Assembly: GCA_029248335.1 (NCBI GenBank)
Contig: JAQWJM010000118.1
Span: 1 to 15,559 of the forward strand
Reading direction: 5' to 3'
DNA length: 15,559 bases
Source of the DNA: UBA12014 sp029248335
Lineage (GTDB): Bacteria > Planctomycetota > Phycisphaerae > Phycisphaerales > SM1A02
Shown here: positions 7,241-14,778 of the stretch, piece after piece
How positions within the stretch are numbered: position 1 is the stretch's first letter
Layout of the letters: each line of letters opens with the position of its first letter
Notes under the pieces: generated by a model
What the model was told of the DNA's origin: nothing
The model's database searches: none
Seen by the model: only the letters and a program-made list of their open reading frames with translations
Program-made: the position numbers and the translations under genes

Positions 7241-8719
7241 TCACGAACCTCGCAAGGCTTCCAGTCGCACCGCGATGACCAGCCGCTGGTCTCTTCTTCG
7301 GATCTCCACGCGGATCGTTTCGCCGATGTCCCGGGCCGCGATCGCGAGCATCAGTTCGCCGCGGGCCCGGACCGGCTGGTCGTCGACGCGGACGATCACG
7401 TCCCCGCGGCGAAGTCCGGCCCGGCGGGCGTTGCGGCCGATGATGCGTTCGATCCGCACGCCGTCCCCGGCATCGGTCCCCGAGACGCCGATCGACGCAT
7501 CGCCCTGTTCGACCCGGTCGTCGATCGCCCCCCGGTCGAGCACCCAGGACTTCCATCGTTGCTCGACCTGTTCGACCGGAAGCCCGAAGACCGTTTCGAA
7601 CGCCCGGCCGCCTCCGGGATCCTTGTCGAAAGTCTCCACATAGGCGCGGTACCACGCTTCGAGCAGATCGACGGACGCGAGAAATTCGAAGATCGAGCGG
7701 ACCTGCGGATAGAAGCGGGCGTTGCCGGCGAAGAAGGCGTCGGTGTCGAGCTGGAACAGCTTGGACCATGCGAGGGAGATCCCCGCCTGCACCTGTCGAC
7801 GGGCGATGTTGTGCCGCATGTTGGGGACGAACCGGATCCGCCCGTCGTCCGTCCAGACGTACTCCTCGTAGAGGCTCGCGATCCCTTCCTGGACCCACAT
7901 CGCATGCCGTTGGCCGAGCCGGTCCATGTCGGCCCAGTGCATGCGATGGGTGAATTCATGCCGAAGGCTCTCGCCGATGTCGCGGGTGACCAGCAGACGC
8001 TTGCCATGGAGATACACCCCGGGCGTCCGGGCCGGATCGGAGACGTCGAGCATCCGCTGGAAGACCTCGCGGACGTGGTTGGCGGATGGAACGACCACCA
8101 GGCACCAGTCGAGCGGCGGCGACTTGAAGAGCCGGGTCGACAGGTGGGTCGCCTGCCGGGCGATGATCTGCTTCATGTCCGCGTGGGCCCGGGCATCGAG
8201 CCCGGTCGCGAAGTGGAGGCGGTGTTCCTCGTCGGTCTCGTAGTGGTAGTCGTCGCCGTACCGGCGACGCCATGCGTCGAACTGCTTGTCCGCGGTGCCG
8301 CGATCGAGTCGACGTCGTGCTTCGAGGATCGCGGTGAACGTCGGGTGCGTGCGGATCGAGGCGAGATCCGGATCGCGACGCATCACCTCGAAATCGCGGA
8401 ACCCGCGTTCGACGGCGACCAGCAGGGCGGCGGCGGCCTCGTCGCGACGGCCCAGCAGGGCGAGGCCGCAGGCCCGGTTGTAGCGCATGTGCGGTGCGTC
8501 CGGCCACGCGGCGATGTACCGATCGACCAGGACGAGTGCGGCGTCGTGGTCCCCGCTCGCGAAGGTCCGGACGATCCGGCGTTCGAGGGCGGCGGCGTCG
8601 TCCGCATCGTCGCCTCGCGCCACGTTCCCGAGGAGGATCGCGGCGAGCAGCGTGACGAGCATCACCATCGCGGGCGTGCGTCGGTCGGCGGTCCGGATTC
8701 GGGTGGTCGGCGATCGCAT
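7241..8719 (-). CDS. Exported TPR / zinc metallopeptidase (gluzincin) / PDZ protein
   Basis: The 492-residue product begins with basic residues and a hydrophobic stretch (MVMLVTLLAAILLGNVARG, 18-36), a likely signal peptide or anchor. Residues about 42-135 form TPR-like helix pairs (for example NRACGLALLGRRDEAAAALL). The middle holds HEFTH at 254-258 with WVQEGIASLYEE at 275-286. This is the HExxH plus downstream glutamate (E278) zinc site of peptidase-MA-like gluzincins. Residues about 408-487 form a PDZ domain with RAGLRRGDVIVRVDD. The order fits an envelope protease whose repeats and PDZ domain recruit substrates; the target is unknown. The frame is open further upstream to an ATG at 8929 inside purN, but that extension is proline/arginine-rich shadow. 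The ATG at 8719, 41 bp after purN, gives a proper signal peptide. Confidence 0.88.
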   Translation of the reverse strand: MRSPTTRIRTADRRTPAMVMLVTLLAAILLGNVARGDDADDAAALERRIVRTFASGDHDAALVLVDRYIAAWPDAPHMRYNRACGLALLGRRDEAAAALLVAVERGFRDFEVMRRDPDLASIRTHPTFTAILEARRRLDRGTADKQFDAWRRRYGDDYHYETDEEHRLHFATGLDARAHADMKQIIARQATHLSTRLFKSPPLDWCLVVVPSANHVREVFQRMLDVSDPARTPGVYLHGKRLLVTRDIGESLRHEFTHRMHWADMDRLGQRHAMWVQEGIASLYEEYVWTDDGRIRFVPNMRHNIARRQVQAGISLAWSKLFQLDTDAFFAGNARFYPQVRSIFEFLASVDLLEAWYRAYVETFDKDPGGGRAFETVFGLPVEQVEQRWKSWVLDRGAIDDRVEQGDASIGVSGTDAGDGVRIERIIGRNARRAGLRRGDVIVRVDDQPVRARGELMLAIAARDIGETIRVEIRRRDQRLVIAVRLEALRGS

Positions 8720-8760
8720 CGACTCGATGCTAGCAGCCGGGCCGGCGATCACCGCGGCGT

Positions 8761-9393
8761 TCAGGCGGAATCGGTCGCAGGAGTCGTCGTCGTCCGGATC
8801 ACCCGACCCCGTTCGATCCGGATCCGGCCTTCCGCGAGCTCCCGGATCGCGGTGGGCATGGCGATGCACTCCGCCTCGAACACCCGGGCGGCCAGCGTCG
8901 AGGTCGTGTCGTCGGGACGGACCGGACATCGTCGCTGGAGAATCACCGCGCCATGGTCGTAGATCTCGTCGACCGCGTGGACGGTGCAGCCCGTCTCCCG
9001 ATCACCCGCGGCCAGGACCGCGGCGTGCACGCGATCGCCGTACATCCCGCGGCCGCCGTGGGCCGGCAGGAGCGCGGGGTGGATGTTGACGACGCGGTCG
9101 GTCCAGCGAGGCTCGACCGCGAAACGTCTGAGATAGCCGCAGAGGCAGACGAGATCGACGCGGGCGGACTGCAGCGTCTCGTCGACGGGGCCCGGGCCTG
9201 ACTCGGTCACGATCTCCACGGGGAGGCCCGCGGCGCGACAGCGTTCGACTCCGGGCAGATCCTCACGATGCGCGATGACCGTCACGATGTCCGCGGGGAT
9301 CGCGTCGCGGTCGATCGCGGTCTGCAGATTCAGCACCGTGCGTCCGCCCCCGGAGATCAGGCAGCCGAGTCGGAGCCGCGGGGCGTCGGTCAC
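8761..9393 (-). CDS. purN: Phosphoribosylglycinamide formyltransferase, PurN type
   Basis: PurN transfers a formyl group from 10-formyl-tetrahydrofolate to GAR in purine synthesis. The 210-residue product shows CLISGGGRTVLNLQ near the start (phosphate-binding loop, 11-24). The catalytic pair lies in NIHPALLP (N103, H105), and the catalytic Asp is probably D146 in VDEIYDHGAVILQ. The start is a GTG at 9393, overlapping the thioesterase stop as GTGA and preceded by AGGGGAA at good spacing; no nearer ATG would keep the first strand of the fold. The loop is longer than in E. coli PurN, where GNGSNLQ is found. A distant homologue such as an uncharacterised formyltransferase cannot be excluded, but catalytic residues are complete. 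Last of the four overlapping genes that start with uvrA. Confidence 0.9.
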   Translation of the reverse strand: MTDAPRLRLGCLISGGGRTVLNLQTAIDRDAIPADIVTVIAHREDLPGVERCRAAGLPVEIVTESGPGPVDETLQSARVDLVCLCGYLRRFAVEPRWTDRVVNIHPALLPAHGGRGMYGDRVHAAVLAAGDRETGCTVHAVDEIYDHGAVILQRRCPVRPDDTTSTLAARVFEAECIAMPTAIRELAEGRIRIERGRVIRTTTTPATDSA

Positions 9394-9797
9394 GAAGGAT
9401 TCCCCTGCGAGGGTGGCGAATCGAAGGCGATCGCCCGGCCCGCGGCGTTCACGGAGACCATCGCCAGCCGCGCCTCGGTGACCTTCACGAGATCGCCGGT
9501 CGCGTATCGCTGGGCCTCCACCAGGACTTCGACGGTCACCGAAGAAGTGCCGGTCTCGACGGTCCGGGTGCGGAAGGAGACGACGTCGCCGGTGAACACC
9601 GGGGCGAGAAAATGCACGCCGTCCATCGAGGCGGTCACCCACCGGTGCATGCCGTGCCGACGTGCCTCGAGGTATCCCGCCTGGTCGATGCTGCTGAGAA
9701 TCACGCCGCCGAACACCGTGCCCTGATGGTTGGTGTCCGCGGGCATCATCAGCGAGCGAAGGGTGGTTCGAAATCGGTTCGGGTCGTCCTTGGTCAT
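9390..9797 (-). CDS. Acyl-CoA thioesterase, hotdog fold (YciA/ACOT-like)
   Basis: The 135-residue product carries the single hotdog domain of short acyl-CoA hydrolases. NHQGTVFGGVILSSIDQAGY (23-42) has the conserved Asn, Gly-Gly and Asp of the YciA/ACOT active-site helix. RWVTASMDGVHFLAPVFTGD and the later SSVTVEVLVEA / KVTEARLAMVSV strands match the rest of the fold. It probably hydrolyses acyl-CoA in the cytoplasm, releasing CoA; chain-length preference is unknown. GGAGG lies 10 bases before the ATG. The ATG overlaps the upstream stop as ATGA and its own stop overlaps the purN GTG, so it is coupled on both sides. Confidence 0.9.
   Translation of the reverse strand: MTKDDPNRFRTTLRSLMMPADTNHQGTVFGGVILSSIDQAGYLEARRHGMHRWVTASMDGVHFLAPVFTGDVVSFRTRTVETGTSSVTVEVLVEAQRYATGDLVKVTEARLAMVSVNAAGRAIAFDSPPSQGNPS
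9400..9406 (-). promoter_or_regulatory. Ribosome binding site for the purN GTG start
   Basis: AGGGGAA on the minus strand, 6 bases before the GTG at 9393, lies inside the end of the thioesterase gene and decides the non-ATG start. Confidence 0.55.
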
Positions 9798-11377
9798 GGT
9801 GCGTCATCCTCCCCGGGTCGGTCGGTGGTCGCAAATCCGGGGTCGAGTCGTCGGCACGCGTCGAGGAGGTCGATCCAGCGTCGAAGGCTGCGGATCGAGC
9901 CGGGGACGGGTTCGCCGGCGGTCTTCCACCAGTCGGGCCGGAGCCCGCGCACCAGGCTCACCCGCCAGGCGATCTCGGTCGCCCAGCCACGGGTCGTCGC
10001 GTCGTCGAGCGGTCCGTCGGGAAGGTCGGGAGGCGTGGTCAGCCGTCGAAGCACGTTCGGATCGTCCGCGAGGATCCCCAGCATCACCGCATCGGGGTCG
10101 AGCCGGCCGTCGGGCAGGCGGGCGGTCCGGGCCGCGTAGTCGGCGGGATCCGGATCGTCGACCGCCCACGCGTCCATCGCTCGAAGCCCGAGCCGGGCGG
10201 TCCGGCGAACGGCGGGTTCCGCCTCCGGATCGTCGGCGACGGCCCGGATCGTCGCGATCGCCTCCGCGTCCGGCGACTCGTCTCCCTCGACCGTCTCGAG
10301 GGCGGCGAGGAGAATCGCGGCGCGGCGTGGGGCCGGGTCGTCCGACGTGGACCACCGACGTCGGAGATCGTCACGAGTCGTCCGATCGAGCGTGTCGAAG
10401 GCGATCATGGCGGCGGCGTGGACCGTGCCCCGCGCGTCGGCGGGGGTCGTCCGGAGGAGTGACAGCACGAGGTCCCGGTCGCGTGGCCCGAGCGAACCGA
10501 GCGAGGCGAGCCGACCCGCGGCGATGAGTCGTCGGTCGATGCCTTCGTCGTCGTCGAGGAGCACCGCCCGGTTCACGCGTCGCACCGCTTTCGGGTCCTG
10601 CAGTGCGAGGGCCAGGCGGGCCGCGTCGTCGCCGGCATCGGATCGTGATTCGAGGACCGACCGGCTCCGTCGGTCCGGTCGCGTCGCGAGCAGCCAGGCC
10701 GGGACGAGCTCGATCGACGCGCCGGGGTCCCCGTCGGCGAGGATCGACTGCATCGCCGTCGATTCGTCGTCGACTCGGGGTGGTCGACGTCCGTGAAGTC
10801 CGAGGGCGAGATCGAGGGTGCGGTCGACCCGGGCGGACCGCGTCGCGCTCGGATCCGCTCGCCACGCCTCGATCGCCTGGAGTCGTGCGTCCGTGGGTGA
10901 CGCGAGCAGGGCGTCGAGCAGTCGATCGACGCCGGCAGGGGATGTCGTGGACCGCCCGTCGAAGACCGCGGCGAGTCCCGCCGACCATCGCGACAGCGCC
11001 CCGGCGTCCGAGCCCCAGGCGACGCCGAACCAGGCGAGCAGCGGGGCTGGATCACCGGCCCGGGCGGCCGCGGTCGCGAGTCCGATCCGGTCCGTCTCGA
11101 GGTCGGGTCGCCATCCTCGATCGAGGAACGCCCGCCCCGCATCGGCTTTCGCGTCGGGACCGGCGGTCCGTACCCGTTCGACGATTCCGGCGCGTCGCTC
11201 GACGTCGCTTTCTTCGGGAATCGCCGCCCAGCCGGATCTTCGAACGTCCGGATCCACGGCGGTGATCGCGTCGAGCAGGGCCGACTCACGGGCCCGGGTG
11301 GCCAGTTCCGACCGGATCACGAGGGCGACGGCGATGCCCGCGACGATCGCCACCGCGATGGTCGTCGCGCGCTTCAC
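9794..11377 (-). CDS. Membrane-anchored helical-repeat (HEAT-like) protein, unknown function
   Basis: The 527-residue product starts at a GTG (11377) that overlaps the uvrA stop as GTGA. A single N-terminal span at about residues 5-22 (TTIAVAIVAGIAVALVIR) acts as anchor or uncleaved signal. The rest is an Arg/Asp/Ala-rich series of helix pairs resembling degenerate HEAT or armadillo repeats, for example RRLIAAGRLASLGSLGPRDR and APRRAAILLAALETVEG in the second half. No catalytic motif is visible. No ribosome binding site precedes the GTG, so translation probably depends on ribosomes ending uvrA. The gene ends in an ATGA overlap with the thioesterase. I do not recognise a named family; a scaffold role in or at the envelope is only a guess. 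Confidence 0.75.
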   Translation of the reverse strand: MKRATTIAVAIVAGIAVALVIRSELATRARESALLDAITAVDPDVRRSGWAAIPEESDVERRAGIVERVRTAGPDAKADAGRAFLDRGWRPDLETDRIGLATAAARAGDPAPLLAWFGVAWGSDAGALSRWSAGLAAVFDGRSTTSPAGVDRLLDALLASPTDARLQAIEAWRADPSATRSARVDRTLDLALGLHGRRPPRVDDESTAMQSILADGDPGASIELVPAWLLATRPDRRSRSVLESRSDAGDDAARLALALQDPKAVRRVNRAVLLDDDEGIDRRLIAAGRLASLGSLGPRDRDLVLSLLRTTPADARGTVHAAAMIAFDTLDRTTRDDLRRRWSTSDDPAPRRAAILLAALETVEGDESPDAEAIATIRAVADDPEAEPAVRRTARLGLRAMDAWAVDDPDPADYAARTARLPDGRLDPDAVMLGILADDPNVLRRLTTPPDLPDGPLDDATTRGWATEIAWRVSLVRGLRPDWWKTAGEPVPGSIRSLRRWIDLLDACRRLDPGFATTDRPGEDDAP

Positions 11378-14300
11378 CGGGCCGCGGGCTTTCGTGCCGC
11401 CTTCGTCGTCTTCTTCTTCGCCGCGGTCTTCTTCTTCGCCGGCGTCTTCTTCGACGTCGCCTTCGCGGTGGCGGTCTTCTTCTTCGTCGTCGCCTTCGCG
11501 GTGGCGGCCTTCGAGACGTTCGTCGTCTTCACCGCGGCCTTCTTGCGACCGCTCGTCTTCTTGGTCTTCGCGGCGGTTCTCGACGCGGCCGGCTTCTTCT
11601 TCCGGCTCGCGGTCGGGGCGGCGGGGCGTTCCGCCTCGGCCTCGCGGATGGCGACCCGTTCGCCTTCGAACGCCGGAAGCACGGTGCGAAGCCACCGTCC
11701 GGTGTGACTGTGATCCATCTCCGCGAGTTCCTCGGGCGTGCCCGTCGCGACGATCTCCCCACCCCGGTCGCCGCCTTCCGGCCCGAGATCGAGGATCAGG
11801 TCGGCGCACTTGATCACCTCGAGGTTGTGCTCGATGACCACCAGGGTGTTCCCCGCGTCGGCGAGTCGCTGAAGCACGTCGAGCAGCTTCCGGACGTCGT
11901 CGAAGTGAAGGCCGGTGGTCGGTTCATCGAGGACGTAGAGGGTGTGTCCGGTGGGCCGGCTGCCGAGTTCGCTCGCCAGCTTCACCCGCTGGGCCTCGCC
12001 GCCGGAGAGCGTCGTGCTCGCCTGTCCGAGCTTCATGTAGTCGAGCCCGACGTCGCGGATGCAGGTGAGCATCCGGTGGATCCGCGGGTGCGCCTCGAAG
12101 AACTCCACCGCGTCCTCGACGGTCAGATCGAGCACGTCGGCGATGTTCTTCCCGCGGTAGCGGACTTCGAGGGTCTCCCGGTTGTATCGCCGGCCCCGAC
12201 ACGCCTCGCATTCCACGAAGACGTCGGGGAGGAAGTGCATCTCGATGCGACGCACGCCCTGGCCCTGGCATTCCTCGCAGCGGCCGCCCTTGACGTTGAA
12301 GCTGAACCGACCGGGCTGGTAGCCGCGGATCTTCGCCTCGTTGGTCATGCAGAACAGCTTCCGGATCTGGTCGAAGATCCCGGTGTAGGTCGCGGGGTTC
12401 GAACGAGGGGTCCGACCGATCGGCGACTGGTCGACGTCGACCACCCGGTCGATCCGCTGGAGTCCGTTGATCCGGGTGTGCGGGCCGGGGACGATCTTGG
12501 TGCCGGTGACGGTCCGCATCGCGGCCTTGAGCAGGACTTCGTTGACGAGGGAGCTCTTGCCGCTTCCGGACACGCCGGTGACGCACACGATCCCGTCCAG
12601 CGGGAAGGTCGCGTCGATCGCCTTCAGGTTGTTCGCCGCGGCGCCCTTCACCACGATCGAGTTCCGGACGTCGAGCGATCGACGTTCCTCGGGGATCTCG
12701 ATCCGGCGTCGTCCCGACAGGTAGGCGCCGGTCAGCGAGTCCTCCGACGCCTCGAGTTCCGCCGGCGTGCCCTGGGCGACCACCCGCCCGCCGTGCAGCC
12801 CGGGGCCGGGGCCGATGTCGACCACGTGGTCGGCGTGTCGGATCACGTCCTCGTCGTGCTCGACCACCAGCACGGTGTTGCCGATGTCCGTCAGGTGGCG
12901 AAGGGTCGCGATCAGCCGGTCGTTGTCCCGCTGGTGGAGGCCGATGGTGGGTTCGTCGAGGACGTAGCAGACGCCCACCAGTCCCGAGCCGACCTGGGTC
13001 GCGAGCCTGATCCGCTGGGCCTCGCCGCCGGAGAGCGTTCCGCTGGACCGGTCGAGCGTCAGGTAGTCGAGGCCCACCGATCGGAGGAAGCCGAGTCGGG
13101 ATCGGACCTCGCGGAGGATCGGCTTGGCGATGGCCTCGCCTTCGACGCCGAGCACGAGGTCCTCGAAGAATTCCACGGCCCGTTCGATCGTGAGGTGCGT
13201 GACCTCGGAGATGTCGAGGGTCTCGCGGGCACCGTCGATCTTGACCGCCCGGGCGGCGGGCTGCAGTCGTGATCCGCCGCATTCGCCGCACTTCGAGGCG
13301 GTCATGTAGCCGTGCATGCGTTCCCGCACGAACTGGCTGTCGCTGGTCTCGTAGCGGCGACGAAGGTTCGGCAGGACGCCTTCGAACTTGAGGCCGGTCT
13401 CCGCGACCAGTTCCTCGGGCACGCCGTGCAGGAGGAATCGCATGGTCGCGGCGGGCATCGTCGAGACCGGTGCCTTGGGATCGACGTCGAACGCCTCCAT
13501 GAACTTCCGAAGAAGGCGGCCGTAGTAGATGTTCATGCGGCGGCCGTTCTTCCGCCACGGCTCGATCGCGCCTTCCTTCAGGGAGCGGGTCGGATCCGGC
13601 ACCACGAGCGACTCGTCGAATTCGTTGACGGTTCCCAGCCCGGCGCAGGCCTTGCACGCTCCGTGCGGCGAGTTGAACGAGAAGAGTCGGGGGGCGAGTT
13701 CCTCGATCGAGCACTCCGGATGGTCGGGGCACGCGAAGTGCTCGCTGAATCGGTGCTCCGTCCAGACGCCGTCCTCCTCCACCAGCACGAGCAGGGAGCC
13801 GGTTCCGATCTTGAACGCGGACTCCACGCTCTCCGCGAGCCGCTGGCGTCCCTCGGCGTCGAGCTTGACGCGGTCGACCACCGCCTCGATGTCGTGCATC
13901 TCGTAGCGAGCCAGTTCGAGCGGGTTCTCGCCTTCCTCCTTGAGGACCTCCCGCAGATCCCGGATCTCGCCGTTCACGCGGACTCGGACGAAGCCCTGCC
14001 GTTGGAGTCCTTCGGCGATCTCGCGGTGGAATCCCTTGCGTCCTCGAACCACCGGTCCACAGATCATCGCCCGGGCCCCGGCCCATCGTTCGAGCAGCAG
14101 TTCGACGATCTGGCTCGGGTTGGTCGCGGTGATCGGATTCCCGCAGATCTCGCCGCCGTCGTCCTGGTGCCAGCAGGTCGGCCGACCGGCCCGGGCATAG
14201 AGGAGCCTCAGGTAGTCGTAGATCTCGGTGGTGGTGGCGACCGTGGAGCGAGGGGTGTGGCCGCCGCCGCGCTGTTCGATCGCGATGGTGGGGGGGAGAC

Positions 14301-14562
14301 CGTCGATCGACTCCAGATCGGGCTTCCGCATCTGGTCGAGGAACTGCCTCGCGTACGCGGAGAGGGACTCCATGTACTTCCGCTGGCCCTCGGCGAAGAT
14401 GGTGTCGAAGGCGAGAGAACTCTTGCCCGAGCCCGAGACCCCCGTCATCACCACGAGGCGGTCTCGGGGAATACGGAGGTCGAGGTCCTTGAGATTGTGC
14501 TCCCGAGCGCCCCGGATCTGAATCGAATTGGCGGGAGGCGTGGGCGTGGGCGAGGGGGTCAT
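11374..14562 (-). CDS. uvrA: Excinuclease ABC subunit A with lysine-rich C-terminal tail
   Basis: UvrA is the dimeric damage-recognition ATPase of nucleotide excision repair. The core is complete. It has Walker A GVSGSGKSS at 41-49 and 663-671, and the ABC signatures LSGGEAQRIRLA (510-521) and LSGGEAQRVKLA (852-863). Walker B motifs are YVLDEPT at 533-539 and 876-882. The first zinc site has CPDH...C (278-284) then CKAC (303-306), a C-x-x-H variant of the usual CxxC. The C-terminal zinc module is normal (CEEC 762-765, CEAC 785-788). At 1062 residues it exceeds the usual 940-960. The excess is a tail after about 977 rich in Lys, Ala and Thr, with no acidic residue from 987 on. The ATG at 14562 precedes the first strand by a short Pro/Thr leader. 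It is head of a run of overlapping genes; uvrB lies upstream on the same strand. Confidence 0.97.
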   Translation of the reverse strand: MTPSPTPTPPANSIQIRGAREHNLKDLDLRIPRDRLVVMTGVSGSGKSSLAFDTIFAEGQRKYMESLSAYARQFLDQMRKPDLESIDGLPPTIAIEQRGGGHTPRSTVATTTEIYDYLRLLYARAGRPTCWHQDDGGEICGNPITATNPSQIVELLLERWAGARAMICGPVVRGRKGFHREIAEGLQRQGFVRVRVNGEIRDLREVLKEEGENPLELARYEMHDIEAVVDRVKLDAEGRQRLAESVESAFKIGTGSLLVLVEEDGVWTEHRFSEHFACPDHPECSIEELAPRLFSFNSPHGACKACAGLGTVNEFDESLVVPDPTRSLKEGAIEPWRKNGRRMNIYYGRLLRKFMEAFDVDPKAPVSTMPAATMRFLLHGVPEELVAETGLKFEGVLPNLRRRYETSDSQFVRERMHGYMTASKCGECGGSRLQPAARAVKIDGARETLDISEVTHLTIERAVEFFEDLVLGVEGEAIAKPILREVRSRLGFLRSVGLDYLTLDRSSGTLSGGEAQRIRLATQVGSGLVGVCYVLDEPTIGLHQRDNDRLIATLRHLTDIGNTVLVVEHDEDVIRHADHVVDIGPGPGLHGGRVVAQGTPAELEASEDSLTGAYLSGRRRIEIPEERRSLDVRNSIVVKGAAANNLKAIDATFPLDGIVCVTGVSGSGKSSLVNEVLLKAAMRTVTGTKIVPGPHTRINGLQRIDRVVDVDQSPIGRTPRSNPATYTGIFDQIRKLFCMTNEAKIRGYQPGRFSFNVKGGRCEECQGQGVRRIEMHFLPDVFVECEACRGRRYNRETLEVRYRGKNIADVLDLTVEDAVEFFEAHPRIHRMLTCIRDVGLDYMKLGQASTTLSGGEAQRVKLASELGSRPTGHTLYVLDEPTTGLHFDDVRKLLDVLQRLADAGNTLVVIEHNLEVIKCADLILDLGPEGGDRGGEIVATGTPEELAEMDHSHTGRWLRTVLPAFEGERVAIREAEAERPAAPTASRKKKPAASRTAAKTKKTSGRKKAAVKTTNVSKAATAKATTKKKTATAKATSKKTPAKKKTAAKKKTTKAARKPAAR
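11377..11604 (-). repeat. Low-complexity coding repeat for the H1-like tail of UvrA
   Basis: On the minus strand this tract is built of degenerate AAG/GCG/ACG codon blocks, giving a 76-residue tail with about 25 Lys, 5 Arg and 20 Ala and no Asp or Glu. Short units such as KKKTA, KATSKK and KATTKKK recur. It resembles the tails of bacterial histone-H1-like proteins. Such tracts expand and shrink easily by slippage, so its length may vary between strains. Confidence 0.8.
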
Positions 14563-14571
14563 GGGTCACCA

Positions 14572-14577
14572 ATTGTA
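14572..14577 (-). promoter_or_regulatory. Candidate -10 element of uvrA, giving a near-leaderless mRNA
   Basis: TACAAT on the minus strand ends 9 bases before the uvrA ATG, so transcription would begin only a few bases before the start codon. No good -35 hexamer is visible at 16-18 bp upstream. A GGTGA close to the ATG is the only ribosome-binding-like sequence. Confidence 0.35.
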
Positions 14578-14640
14578 GAAGAGGAATCGATCGGATCCGT
14601 CGGTTGAACCGGTCCGGAAACCTCCCGTGTCTTCGATTCC

Positions 14641-14690
14641 GTTCCAGAACCCGACGTACCGACCCGCGAAGATTGAAGAAATTCCGGAAT
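14641..14690. promoter_or_regulatory. Paired TTCCRGAA palindromes in the uvrA upstream region
   Basis: GTTCCAGAAC at 14641-14650 and ATTCCGGAAT at 14681-14690 are perfect 10-bp palindromes sharing the core TTCC(A/G)GAA, 40 bp apart. A 7-of-8 match (GTCCGGAA) lies 30 bp to the left at 14612-14619. Spacings near whole helical turns suit cooperative binding of one regulator, possibly a damage-response repressor; this is inferred. Confidence 0.4.
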
Positions 14691-14736
14691 CGGAGGGCAC
14701 AACGCCGCGATTTGGACGAATAGTAGATGCAACACG

Positions 14737-14758
14737 GCACCGTTTGGTGCGGTGCACC
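14737..14758 (+). other. Alternative hairpins in the leader of the small basic ORF
   Basis: GCACC-GTTT-GGTGC forms a 5-bp stem with a 4-base loop at 14737-14750. It is followed directly by the palindrome GGTGCACC at 14751-14758, whose halves can also pair with either arm. The elements end 8 bases before the ribosome binding site of the 14779 ORF. Confidence 0.35.
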
Positions 14759-14766
14759 GGACCTCC

Positions 14767-14770
14767 GGAG
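14767..14770 (+). promoter_or_regulatory. Ribosome binding site of the small basic ORF
   Basis: GGAG lies 8 bases before the ATG at 14779. It favours this start over the in-frame ATG at 14752, which sits inside the leader hairpins. Confidence 0.5.
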
Positions 14771-14778
14771 ACCGATTC

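Noticed and set aside
8720..8929. Longer N-terminus for the metallopeptidase from an ATG at 8929
   Set aside because: It would bury the signal peptide behind 70 Pro/Arg/Asp-rich residues read from purN in another frame; 8719 gives a proper export signal.
7559..8962. Plus-strand frame of 467 codons opposite the metallopeptidase and purN genes
   Set aside because: Antisense shadow of two genes with catalytic motifs; no domain of its own.
11468..11707. Hydrophobic Phe/Val/Ala-rich plus-strand frame that looks like a membrane protein
   Set aside because: It is the complement of the lysine/alanine codon tract of the UvrA tail (AAG read as CTT, GCG as CGC and so on); hydrophobicity is a codon artefact.
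11704..14607. Two long plus-strand frames (522 and 431 codons) opposite uvrA
   Set aside because: Pure antisense of conserved uvrA codons, with no motif or start signal.
14641..14650. GTTCCAGAAC as a LexA box
   Set aside because: Known Gram-positive and actinobacterial boxes have GAACnnnnGTTC, the opposite half-site order and spacing; I keep it only as part of an unnamed palindrome pair.
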